Assembly: GCA_025765615.1 (NCBI GenBank)
Contig: JAIVFJ010000010.1
Coordinates: forward strand, 372,001-436,000
Length of the DNA stretch: 64,000 nt
DNA from: Zopfochytrium polystomum
Taxonomy: Eukaryota > Chytridiomycota > Chytridiomycetes > Chytridiales > Chytridiaceae
Direction: 5' to 3'
Shown here: positions 24,272 to 33,774 of the stretch, piece by piece
Position numbering within the stretch: the stretch's first letter is position 1
Layout of the letters: each line of letters opens with the position of its first letter
Made by a program: the position numbers and the translations under genes
Notes under the pieces: generated by a model
The model's database searches: none
What the model was told of the DNA's origin: nothing
The model's input: only the letters and a program-made list of their open reading frames with translations

Positions 24272-25400
24272 ATGGCCCTGTCGGATCACGACGACATCCT
24301 CACCTACGTTTTTCACGAGCGTCAGGAGGGCATGCTCTGCGCGCAGCACGCCCTCAACAACTTGCTCCAGGGCCCGTACTTCACTGCCGTCGACCTTTCC
24401 ACCATTGCGCAGCAGCTGGACGAGGACGAGCTCAACGTCCGTTGCACACTCCCCCAATTCTTTTTTCTTCTGGTCTCACCATTGCTGCCGAAATGAAATG
24501 AGGTAACTCAGCAGCTGGATCCCCAAGATCAGGCCCCCCGCGAATCCTCAAACTACGATGACACCGGCTTTTTCTCGGTGCAGGTCAGAGCCAATAAGTG
24601 ATGCGATGCAATTGCCTTCCTTAATTTTTGAAAAACAGGTTCTCATGAAGGCACTTGAGATTTGGAACCTGACCCTTGTTTCGATCAACTCCCAAGCCGC
24701 CAAGTATGCCAAGAACAACCCAGAGGAGCAGGACGCCTTCATCCTTAATTTAGAGTTGCATTGGTTCACGCTCAGACGTTTCGGTGGGAGTAAGCAAAGA
24801 TGGTACCCCATATATATATATATATATATATATATACATTTTTTTTTTTTTTTTGGTTTTCGCGCTTTCTCCCTTTGACCTTCCCCCCCCCAGGTACAAC
24901 TGCGATAGCATGCTCCCGACACCCCGCTTCGTTTCTGAAACCTACCTTTCCGCCTTGCTGGACCAGTTCCAGAGCGACGGCTACTCTGTTTTTGTAGTGG
25001 CGGGGGCCGGCGAGCGCAGCGCCGACGCGGAGCCCGCGATCCCCCGACCACAACTACCGCGATCTGAGGCCGACGCGTACGCGGAAGCAGTGCCATTTGC
25101 ATTGCCGCAGTCGCAACCGCCGTTGCAGCCAAGCCCGCAGCGCGTTCCGCCTACTGAGGGCAGTCCGCTCGCGTCGGGGGGCCGGACTCTCGGCACCATC
25201 GGGCCTGGCATAGATGATGGTGATGGTGACGAGGATGATGCCGAGCTGAATAGGGCCATAATGATGAGCTTGGAGCCTGCGCCCGTCTCTGGCAGTCGGT
25301 GAGGCGAAGCTTTACCTTATGTTTCTGACTTCCCTCCAGGTCGAGTGAAAATGAAACTGAGCGAATCAGGCGCTTGAGATTGGAGAGGTTTGGAAAATAA
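24272..25400 (+). CDS. ATXN3: Ataxin-3 (Josephin) deubiquitinase
   Basis: It is a cysteine protease that trims polyubiquitin chains. Exons: 24272-24436, 24503-24583, 24639-24802, 24894-25298 and 25340-25400 (291 aa). The N-terminal Josephin domain shows HERQEGMLCAQHALNNLLQG with catalytic Cys23, then IAQQLDEDELN, DTGFFSVQ, ELHWFTLRR with catalytic His123, and RWYNCDS with catalytic Asn139. GYSVFVVAG closes the domain. After an Ala/Pro-rich linker, DAELNRAIMMSLE is a ubiquitin-interacting motif. There is no polyglutamine run. Intron 3 holds a (TA)n run and a T-tract. Start choice: the first Met, followed by the conserved YVFHERQ block. Confidence 0.93.
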
Positions 25401-26174
25401 ACAAATTCTGTACCGCACTAGAGCCCTGCCCCAATCATCTCGCACACGGGCAAGCATTCGGTTCCGGGTTCAGGGCCTCACTATCAATTACGGAAAGATG
25501 TTAGACAGGGGAGCCTGCAAACGACACCCTTCCGCGCTTCAATCGTTTCTTTTTAGAAGGACACTCTCTGCTTGGCTCGGCCCAGATTCTCGTTTCTTGT
25601 ACAGTCAGCGGAAGAAGAGCTTCATACACTTTGGACACAAATTAAAACAGTGTCCGTCGAAACCCCTTTTTTCAAACATGCCCCCCCCCCAAAAAAAAGC
25701 AATCAAAATTAACTCTTTTCGAGTCAGTGCCACTGTGACACATTTTGCCACAATGACTCTCAAAGTTGTCCGATACCTAACTTCTGCACCAATGTGAATT
25801 TCATGATGAAACTAACTAGTACCAGCACATTCAGAATTGGAAGGGCTTTCTGGTGGTACCTTTCAGCAACAAAACAGCACTGTGTCGATGGCTGGCAAGC
25901 TAATTCACCTATTAGTGGACTGATGTAAAAACTGCACCAAAGACTTTCGAAATTTGTGTACTACTCCTTAAATAGACACGAAACAAAAGGCCCAAGTGAC
26001 TGTGGCTCCATATATATGTAAATAATTTTTTTTTTGTGATGATTCTGTTGAGCAATAGTTGGAAAAACAAAGAAAGAAGGTCTGTGATATGTAGATAACT
26101 GGTCTTGAAATGTGACACATTTGGATGTTTTGCAAATTGCACCACACATGCAAAACTAAGATACACAACTACTA
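25401..26174. other. No gene seen
   Basis: AT-rich DNA after ataxin-3. A 135-codon frame at 25390-25797 overlaps the ataxin-3 stop and shows no domain. C- and A-runs lie at 25681-25697. Confidence 0.3.
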
Positions 26175-26426
26175 AAGTGGAAGGGAAACCCAGTGTCAAC
26201 AGTTTTCCTCCTCCTCTGCTCAAGCAGATAATATGGAAGAGGTTTTACCCTGTGCTGGTCACACTTGCCTAGCAACTATTACAGCGTGCATATCATCATT
26301 ATGTATCAATTTTTCATAACAGAGTTCTTTTCTTTCTCTCCAAGTTGGGGAGAAGGACCACCCACAAACACACATCTCCACTTCATTCACTCCTTCCACT
26401 CACTCACTCAGAGTAGACTGTTTACA
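26175..26426 (+). repeat. LTR family B, 3' part
   Basis: Matches the 3' part of the solo LTR at 55669-56704 (cttctcctcctctgctcaag, then the CACTCACTCAGAG stretch and the end ACTGTTTACA). The 5' part of the family is missing, so this copy is truncated. Confidence 0.65.
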
Positions 26427-26472
26427 GCTAGCATTTTCACAGACCGCATGGACTTAGTGAAACCACAATGGT

Positions 26473-26815
26473 GGTGACTAACAGAGACAGACCGTCTGCT
26501 TCGGGATGGGGTGCCTGACATGCTGTACCAAACACCTGCCTAATACTTGTACATACATGCATAGGTTGGGGACTTAGAGAATTTGTTGTGGATGCTCCCC
26601 GTCAGGGGGGTTAACTTGTCAATTTTCTTCCTCTCTCTTTTTGGGTCATTTCTCTTTTCCTTTTTTTTCTGATTTCTGTCTTTTGGCACCAATACAGAGT
26701 CCCTTCAATCTGGCTCACAAGGTGAGGGTAGTGAGAGATGGAACACATCCAAGAGTGTACATGGTTCCTTTGTGGGGCTCCTCTTAAGGGCTGTGGGTGA
26801 GGAATCCCCAAAATT
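26473..26815 (-). repeat. Interspersed repeat family D
   Basis: This is the reverse complement, with changes and small gaps, of 59590-59962. One border is GGTGACTAAC, and the other lies at the CCCTTAAGAGGAGCCCC block. It is non-coding in both copies. The class is unresolved (SINE-like or LTR fragment). Confidence 0.6.
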
Positions 26816-27479
26816 TATCTTCCCAGACAGAGGTGCAATATAAAACTTCGTCAGTTTTCAACGATTCAACACAATTTTCGAAGACAGATCTGTTTTCAGC
26901 ACTTGAAGTAGATCCAGAAGCATCCAAATTTCAATGAGCACCAGGCAGTGTAGAGGACTCCAACATCCCACATCCGAGCACCAAAGGTTTGTGCAGATTC
27001 TCTGCTTACATTAGAAATATCTGCTCCTGCTTGGCAGCGCATAAGCACCAAGATTTTGTCAGTTGCAAGCTTTTGGATTAAGGACAGATATCACCAGCCT
27101 GAGCTTTCAATTCTTTCAAAGTAAGACCAGCCGGCGATTTCTTGGAGTGTTAAATGGATCTCCCAATGTGTTTCTTCCTGGCTTCTTTGGTAGTTTTGGT
27201 GCAACTGTGGATGTGTTTCATCAACCATCGTTTTCTGGAGCTTTGTTCAACAGCAGATTGGTGTTAGCTGATCAGCGAATGGATTCAAACAAATGAGGTG
27301 TCAACAGATGCTCACACTGGTGCCATGTACCGTACTTTTTTCTTTGGTTTGATGCAACTTTCTTTTCCTAACAAGACGAGTGAGGTAATTTAGACCGCAT
27401 TTGCAGAATTGGTAGGAGTACAACATATCAAAGTTTTATGACGATTCTATTAGTTTTGGTGGAGTTTTTCTAATTGTAA
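26816..27479. other. No gene seen
   Basis: AT-rich DNA with short frames only. It probably holds decayed transposon DNA linked to the Tc1-type remnant downstream. Confidence 0.3.
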
Positions 27480-27640
27480 TGGTGGAAAAATCGGGCACAG
27501 TGCCCCCTTAAATGTGCATTTATAGTTCGAGCCACACCTTTGTTTTTGATTACAGCTTTGATGCTCTTTGGCGTACTTTCAACTAAGCAATGAAGGAACT
27601 AATTGGAAATTTTACATGCCCATGCAGTTCTCCCGTGGTA
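27480..27640 (-). pseudogene. Tc1/mariner transposase C-terminal relic
   Basis: The minus strand reads LVESTPKSIKAVIKNKG near 27600-27550. This matches the usual end of Tc1-family transposases (LVDSMPRRLQAVIKAKG type). A stop lies a few codons upstream, in a stretch that otherwise fits the preceding Trp-containing block. No DDE catalytic part or terminal repeats were found. Confidence 0.5.
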
Positions 27641-27672
27641 ACAATTACCCTCATTGTGTTTTTTTTTTGTGC

Positions 27673-27674
<2 letters not shown>

Positions 27675-27717
<43 letters not shown>
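27675..27717. repeat. Poly-T tract
   Basis: About 43 consecutive T, with a shorter T-run just upstream from 27660. It could be the A-tail of a minus-strand retrotransposed copy or simple slippage. Confidence 0.85.
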
Positions 27718-27720
<3 letters not shown>

Positions 27721-28455
27721 ATCCGCCGTGTGTTGTCTGGTTGAGTGATGTGATGAACCAGGATGGCACCAAACTTTAAGAAAAAGCCTGTCCGTGAACT
27801 CAATTCGAAACCTTATTAATTGCTACCTTGAATAACTTATAATTTTAGGAAGGCCAGCTCCGACCGACAACACATGCACAGTTGCTTCAGGCCAAGCATT
27901 GCAAAGCAGACTAAAAATGCTAAGGTTTGATTCCTTCTACTGCTCGCGATGGGGCAGGCACCGCAAGAACTGGGGGAGGCTTGCCGCCAGATGGTGTTTC
28001 TCAGGCATATCTCACAAAACAGTAAGCGACGGAACGTCGACAAAATAACAGTAGACAGGTTGGGGTCACCTACAGCCGAAGCTGTCTCAAGGAGAAGACG
28101 CAAAAAGGTGGGACCATCGCAAGAACTGAAAACATGGGCAGGCCAAGGCAACCCGTAATAAATGTAGCTATATGAAAGAAAGATGAAACTCACTTAAAGA
28201 AAGACTGCCATGTGGGGAATCGATGGGAGCGGCGACGTAAGGTCGGCGTGGGGTCAAATGATGGGCAAGGGAAAGGGAGAAGTAGGGTCTTAGAGTGGAA
28301 GACGTAAATCACAAAGAGCGTACCCTGAGCGTGTTATATCAGCTCAAAAAGGTTGTTCCAACATGAACGGCGCAATAAAATCAATAATACAAAATGCTAA
28401 ATAATGGGAAATATGTAAATGCAGATTCGGCGAACCGGGAATATCCGTCACTCTG
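27718..28455. other. No gene seen
   Basis: Short frames on both strands show no domain. The right part is the 3' flank of the CCCH gene. Confidence 0.3.
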
Positions 28456-30070
28456 TCAAAGCCAGGGAGGAAACTGTGGAGAGTCCTTCATGATAAGTCG
28501 TGGCTGACATGGAGTCACTGCGGGAGGATTTACACCTCGCCGCAAAGCACCTGATGATTGGGCGTCCTCTGCATTATGAATGAAGCTGCAGCGTCTGCCA
28601 GCAGAAAAATGTTAGCTCAAGGCGATTTCAATTCTCAAGAGGTTTCGCTCGCACCTTCCATAGGGGCAAACTCCATCCTTCCAAAATGTCTTGCACAGTT
28701 CAGTCTTGGAAGCAGAAAAAAAAAAAAATTTAGTGCTTGAGAATTGAGAGTTCGTTCGGGCAATCCGAACTCACGCGCCATAAAGGGTGTCGTCGAACTG
28801 TGCGGAGTTCGTCCTCGGAGTGGGCGAACTGACATTGATTGCCGTAGACACAAGTCCCAAGCTCCTCCCATGATCGGCACATTTCCGTCTTGTGCTTGTG
28901 ATGATGGTTGTCATTCTTTCGCTTTGGCACGGTGGGGCTTGAAGCCTCGCTGTGGGAAATGTTGCCTCCCACCGAAGAGGCACTGCCAGTGCTGGCCCCG
29001 GAGGACGTGCGCTTGGGTTTTCCCTTTCGAGGGAAGGTATCAAACGACCCGTTGCAGGAGCTGACGGTGATGGGTTGTAGTGCAGCTAAAACGGACGCTT
29101 GGAAGCCCATCATTGATTGGAGAGGAGCAGAAACTCCTAGTTCTGACGGGAAGCGAGGTGCCACCCAAGGGGGTTGCAAAGCAGTGCTTGGCCTTGTCAC
29201 GACATTGTCGATTGTGTGGGGGAAGACCGCGGAAGCTTTGGAAACGGCTCCGTGGGGCGGGGGATATCCGAAAGCAGCGAAAGTGGCCGAGTTGCGATGT
29301 GTGGCAACGTGAGAGAGAAACGGTAGAGGGAAGCCTTGGGGAACAGACGCGTCGTACGGCCCAGACGAAGAGTTGGTGTGTTTGCTGTCCCATCCAATGC
29401 TGCAGGACGGCACCTCCTCGACAAAATTGATGCATGGGTTGGCTTCTTGAGCAGTGGATGAACTTCTGGGTGGAGTGTAAAGGGAGGAGACCATATTTGC
29501 CGGAGAAAGAAGCTGATGGACTGAAGTGGAGCTGCTGCTTGTGGGGCTGCAGACGGACTGGCAGTCCAGGTCCCCAGAGGAAAAGATCGGGAGGCTGGAA
29601 TTGTTCATCGAGAGCAGACAAGGGTCGCTCGCTGTGGTTGGAGAAAAGACGGCGCGCCTTGGCTGAAGCAGCGGTGGAATATTGGCAGATGGAGCGATGC
29701 TAGAAGCGGGGTTCCTCAAGTTCGCCGCGTAGAGCGAGGTTTGCTCCGTTGGGGTGAATGGTGCTTGGGTGTGGCTCTGCTGTGGGGGCCACGACAAAGT
29801 CGCGCTAGCTGAAGACATACGGGCTGGAGCCGTCAAAAGGGACAACGACTTATAATCTGCAAAACTCGCGTCAGTGGCTCCATCAGCAGCAGCGTCGGCG
29901 TCGGCGGTTGGAGGGAACGCAGTGGCCATGGATTGTTGGGAGGCGAAAGATTTGGAGGCCACGGACGAGGAGGAAACGCTGTCGATAGGAAAGGAAAACG
30001 GCTTTGAAGCGGTCGACAACGAAGAGGGCGGACGAGTTGTTGCTGCGGGAGGAGCCATATCTGCCACCAA
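28456..30070 (-). CDS. TIS11/TTP-type tandem CCCH zinc-finger protein
   Basis: It is predicted to bind AU-rich elements in mRNA 3' ends and promote decay. Exons: 30070-28775, 28704-28655 and 28594-28456 (494 aa). About 400 residues of Ser/Pro/Thr-rich disordered protein come first. Finger 1 is [20 protein letters not shown] (C-X8-C-X5-C-X3-H). The conserved linker [12 protein letters not shown] is then spliced to finger 2, [16 protein letters not shown], completed in exon 3 by RRCSFIH. The two-finger spacing and the (R/K)TELC lead are diagnostic of TIS11 proteins. Here the fingers sit at the C-terminus, as in yeast Cth1/Cth2 and Zfs1. Reading straight through intron 1 would lose finger 2. Confidence 0.9.
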
Positions 30071-30708
30071 ATCTTGAGGTGTGGGGACGGGCAGAAGACA
30101 AGCGGAGGGAAAATGGAAAAGTTCCCTGAAAAAGCGATTGCTTGTTTTCCCACACAGAAATTTGTGACGTGACTGTCAGTGACACGTGACCTCACCCACA
30201 AAGCCGTTCTTTTATGAGGCAGGTGTAACACCAAAATACCAAATGTGCTTGGGTTAGCGTGTGTGGAGTGGAACAAAAAGGTGGCGGGTGGGGTAGGCTT
30301 AGGGTAGGGAAGGGGGGGGGGAGGGTAAAAGGGAATGGCTATAGGCCTGTTTCGCTTTTCCGCAATACCACTAAAGAAAAAACAGGGGAAGGACACGACG
30401 AGAAGCAGCAGCTGGAGAAATCGCAGGAAAGGATACGGCGGCAACACTGGAAAAGAAAGTAAGGGGGACAACAAAACAAATCTACAAAGACGTGCAGCGC
30501 GAGATTCGGTGACCGCATAGAGGGTTGAGCAAAGAAATTCCTTCCTCCCTCGTCACCGGGTCAATCGCTTCCTTATTTTCCAACAACGTACGGCAAGGCA
30601 GGTTCCCCAGAATGACCCGAAGCAGCCGGAGATGCAAGACCAGCGTACTTTCAGTCGTGGCATAGTCATAACAACAGCATGAGTAAGGACAACAGACAAG
30701 TGCAACTT
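30071..30708. other. Intergenic, no gene
   Basis: Promoter side of the CCCH gene and 3' flank of YOP1. It has purine-rich runs (a G-run near 30311) and no coding signal. Confidence 0.4.
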
Positions 30709-31362
30709 TCAGCTCACCTTCACAAGCAGCGGGCGAGCAACTTTGCGGTAAACGACCAAAGACCCATCCATCTTCATAAGCCAGTACAGAACAGCCATCT
30801 TCGTGGTGAAGTAAAGAGGGAAATATTTCAAAATCTTCGCTGATGCTTGATCGGTCAAGCTGAAAACGCCAAAAATAGTCCCTAACAGGATGAACATGGA
30901 CTTGTCATTAGCTTATCTGCCAATGCTGGGCGACCAAGGAGGCGGGGCAGACTTACAATATGTCAGCCACCTCTCATCGTCATCCTGCTGTGGTCGCTCA
31001 ATGGCTAAGATGCTCCTCACACCCGGGTACACTGCACCAACCAGGTTGGAGACAAGGGGAGCGTTCGCTTTGACAATACGACGCGCAGCAACGATGATGG
31101 CGACGAACGCAGCGGCAGCAAAGGCGATGGGAGGAATACTGGTGGACTGGCGAATCTGAACAAGGGCTGGGATCGCGCCTGTGCGGACTTCGATGGCCTC
31201 GATGCGATCGACAGCAGCTTTGAAAAATGCGAGAAGAGGGGAGAGCTGTTGGGGGAAAGACGGCTCAAGGGCAGCAAGCTGTGTCCTCAGAAAAGCAGTG
31301 GCAGGGAGCGGGATCTGTACGGGTGGGGCGGCAGTGGCCGCGGGAGCGGGGGCAGAGGACAT
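30709..31362 (-). CDS. YOP1: YOP1/REEP5 ER-shaping membrane protein
   Basis: It is a reticulon-like protein that curves tubular ER. Exons: 31362-30957 and 30881-30709 (192 aa). After an Ala/Pro-rich N-terminus, a hydrophobic hairpin begins at IPPIAFAAAAFVAIIVAARR. The family signature follows: NLVGAVYPGVRSILAIERPQ, then DDDERWLTY spliced to WTIFGVFSLTDQASAKILKY, then FPLYFTTKMAVLYWLM and YRKVARPLL. In Yop1/REEP5 the matching text is YPAY.S..AIE....DD..WLTYWVV. The stop follows VKVS; another exon beyond it cannot be excluded. Confidence 0.92.
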
Positions 31363-32117
31363 TGTTGTAGGAGCGAAGGTGCACTCTGCTTCGAGCGTTG
31401 TGTGGCTCTAGTATTGCGGCCGAGGGGGTGGGGAAGGCGGGGTTGATTGAGACTTCAAAAGAAAGAAAGAAAACGAATGCGATGCGGACAGTGAGCCAGA
31501 GCGACAGACAGCGTCGCCAGACGATAAAAAAAGAAGAAATGGTGGAAAAAAATTCTTTTTTTGTTCTCTGCGATTTTTCCCTCACCCTTTCCCCCTTGAC
31601 AGTGTCGGTGGAGGGAATGTGCTTCGCAAAAATTCAAGGAACCTTGAAAATTCATGTACTGAGGAACCTCATAGTATTAATACTGATATTCACCTATCCG
31701 TAGTCAAACCACCTACGAATACCCTGTGGAAATTTAATCAAAATTATGGGGCTGATTGAAATCATTTCGTCTTTCTAAAGCCTCCATTCCTAGTGGGCGC
31801 AGTAACGCTCTGGGTTGGCGCTTGACAGCACCTTCGTTGTTTTGCTAGGGTTGACAAGGGTGGTGGATTTTGTTTTCTTTTGTTTACCACGCTACTTCTC
31901 TCCTACAAGTCACGTGACTATGACCCACGCACCTGCATGTTCACATACCTGGTACCACCAAATTGTTACCTTATGCATTGGGTCCTGGGGTCCTGCCTCG
32001 TGCTTTAGAACAGAAGAGAAACATTCCAAACCCATTAGAAGAACTCTCCTATTTTTTTGAACCAAACTCGTTCCATTACCTCGACCAGACCTCTCTCCTT
32101 TAAGTCCTCAAGCCCTG
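31363..32117. other. No gene; retroelement flank
   Basis: No gene in 31.4-32.1 kb. The right end lies just beyond the stop of the copia pol relic and is probably its 3' untranslated region. Confidence 0.3.
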
Positions 32118-32222
32118 CTAACCACAGCAATGAACATTGTGCTCGTGCTGCTTCTGCGGTAATGCCTTGGTTAAGATGTCTGCAACCATGTCTTCCGTCT
32201 TGCAAAACTCCAACTGGATGTT
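32118..32222 (-). pseudogene. Copia pol C-terminal end
   Basis: The minus strand reads NIQLEFCKTEDMVADILTKALPQ and stops at 32118. MVADILTKAL is the standard end of copia pol. The rest of the gene is cut off at 32223 by a gypsy LTR. This piece may belong to the element whose gag lies at 38644-37841. Confidence 0.7.
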
Positions 32223-32457
32223 TGTCAGGAACATGGCAGGACAGGGCAAGGCAGACAAGGAACTGAGAGGAGTGATGATGGTATTGGAAACAATCATTCA
32301 CTTGAGGGATGGGACAGGTCCCCCATCCCCCTTTTATACCTTTTGAGAGTGTTCCTTGTCAAGACTCAAAGAAAGTTCCAGAAAGAGCAATTAGTAATAC
32401 AATGATACCAATGATACCAATGACAACAAGACAGGTCAGGAAAGCAAAGAAGGTTCC
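32223..32457 (-). repeat. Recipient solo LTR, left part
   Basis: A minus-strand chromovirus-family LTR begins TGTCAGGAAC (its 3' end) and runs to GGTTCC at 32457, where the intact element has inserted. Its remainder continues at 37763-37840. The outer flanks (ATGTT and TTGAT) do not match as a target duplication. Confidence 0.85.
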
Positions 32458-32485
32458 TGTTATGAATCACCCTCTGGAAACCTCT

Positions 32486-32585
32486 GGAACCTTCTAGAAC
32501 ATTCCTTCATGGAACCTTCTGGAACCTTCTGGAACCTTCTAGAACATTCCTTCATGGAACCTTGTGGAACCTTCTGGAACCTTCT
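32486..32585 (+). promoter_or_regulatory. Heat-shock-element array in LTR U3
   Basis: Heat-shock factor binds contiguous inverted nGAAn pentamers. Here they are perfectly phased: 4 units at 32486-32505, 8 contiguous units at 32511-32550 and 6 units at 32556-32585 (one reads TTG). In short form each pair is gGAAc-cTTCt, and the blocks end aGAAc-aTTCc. The array lies 110-210 bases upstream of the TATA box. The 3' LTR has the same array. Binding is predicted, not shown. Confidence 0.8.
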
Positions 32586-32694
32586 TTGCTTTCCTGACTT
32601 GTCTTGTTGTCATTGGTATCATTGGTATCATTGTATTACTAATTGCTCTTTCTGGAACTTTCTTGGAGTCTTGACAAGGAACACTCTCAAAAGG

Positions 32695-32700
32695 TATAAA
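32695..32700 (+). promoter_or_regulatory. LTR TATA box
   Basis: TATAAA within GGTATAAAAGGGGGATGG. Transcription would start about 30 bases downstream, near 32725-32735, at the sequence complementary to the primer-binding site. Confidence 0.8.
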
Positions 32701-32812
32701 AGGGGGATGGGGGACCTGTCCCATCCCTCAAGTGAATTATTGTTTCCAATACAATCATCACTCCTCTCAGTTCCTTGTCTGCCTTGTCCTGTCCTGCCCT
32801 GTTCCTGACATC

Positions 32813-32823
32813 ATAATTCACTT
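32813..32823 (+). other. Self-priming primer-binding site
   Basis: ATAATTCACTT, two bases after the 5' LTR, is the exact reverse complement of AAGTGAATTAT at 32730-32740, the predicted RNA 5' end. No tRNA 3'-end complement is apparent. In Tf1 the RNA 5' end folds back on an 11-nt site and is cleaved to prime minus-strand synthesis. The same arrangement is inferred here. Confidence 0.75.
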
Positions 32824-32850
32824 CACCCTCTCCCACTACTCTCTGCCATC

Positions 32851-33774
32851 ATGTCTGACCCAAACAACACCTTCCCTGATGCAACTGCCTTCCAAGCCTT
32901 GATGGACCAATTACAAGCCCTCTCAAGACAGACACACCAACTTCAAGAACAAGTCCTTCACCAGCAGCACCAGCTTCAACAACAACTTCACCAACAAGAA
33001 CATCAAGCTCTTCCCCTGCCTCAAGCCAACCAAGCAAGAGAGCCAAAGGTTCCCAGCCCTGACAAGTTCACTGGGCTGGCCAAAGACCTTAGGAACTTCA
33101 TGGCCACTGTGGAGAATGTCATCCTTCTCCAACCTTCAAGATTTCCCAGTGAGCAAGTCAAGGTTCTTTTCACAAGCACCCTCCTGTCTGGTCAAGCTCA
33201 ATCATGGTACAGATCTCTCCCAAGCACACCCACCACCCTGCAAGAGCTCTGGGAGGGGCTGGAGGCTACCTTTGGTGACCCCTACGCATCTTGGACAGCA
33301 AGATCCAAGCTCAAGCATATCAAGCAAGGAAAGCAATCTTGTGTGGCCTACACCAACCAATTCAAGCAACTAGCCAGAGACTCTGGATACAATGATGCAG
33401 CTCTGATGGAGCTGTACCATGATGGTCTCCATGAGTCTATCCAAGACATGCTCTCCCAGTCTCTGCACATCCCTGAGACCTTGGAAGAGTACATTCTCCT
33501 TGCCATCAAGATTGACAACAGACTCTACTCCAAGAGGCTGAAGCAAAGACAAGTAGGAACTACATCAAGACCTACCCCAGTTCCTCAAGCTCTCACAGTT
33601 CCTGAACCCATGCAAGTGGATGCAGTTGAGACACTTCCTAAGGGTCCTCTGAGCCAAGAGGAGAAAACAAGGAGGGCCCAGCAGGGACTGTGTTTTTACT
33701 GTGGCTCCAAGGAGCATGCTGTCAAGGACTGCCCAAGGAAGAAGCACCCAAACTCCCAGGTCCAGGCTCACTGA
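32851..33774 (+). CDS. gag: Chromovirus gag
   Basis: 307 aa; forms the particle that packages the element RNA. A Gln/His-rich N-terminal coiled stretch (residues 15-60) is followed by the retrotransposon gag core (KFTGLAKDLRNFMATVEN, then SGQAQSWYRSL and YTNQFKQLARDSGYND). Near the C-terminus is a zinc knuckle, CFYCGSKEHAVKDC (C-X2-C-X4-H-X4-C). It starts 27 bases after the self-priming site. The frame overlaps pol by 85 bases and contains the slippery heptamer CCCAAAC 19 bases before the stop. Confidence 0.95.
   Translation: MSDPNNTFPDATAFQALMDQLQALSRQTHQLQEQVLHQQHQLQQQLHQQEHQALPLPQANQAREPKVPSPDKFTGLAKDLRNFMATVENVILLQPSRFPSEQVKVLFTSTLLSGQAQSWYRSLPSTPTTLQELWEGLEATFGDPYASWTARSKLKHIKQGKQSCVAYTNQFKQLARDSGYNDAALMELYHDGLHESIQDMLSQSLHIPETLEEYILLAIKIDNRLYSKRLKQRQVGTTSRPTPVPQALTVPEPMQVDAVETLPKGPLSQEEKTRRAQQGLCFYCGSKEHAVKDCPRKKHPNSQVQAH

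Larger units (their letters stand above)
32458..32810 (+). repeat. 5' LTR (353 bp)
   Basis: Starts TGTTATGAATCACC and ends CCTGTTCCTGACA. It contains the phased GAA/TTC array (32486-32585), TATAAA at 32695-32700 and the self-priming complement at 32730-32740. It is 45 bp longer than the 308-bp solo LTRs because one extra array segment is present. Confidence 0.97.

Noticed and set aside
25390..25797. 135-codon frame after ataxin-3
   Set aside because: Overlaps the ataxin-3 stop in another frame and reads through C- and A-runs; no domain.
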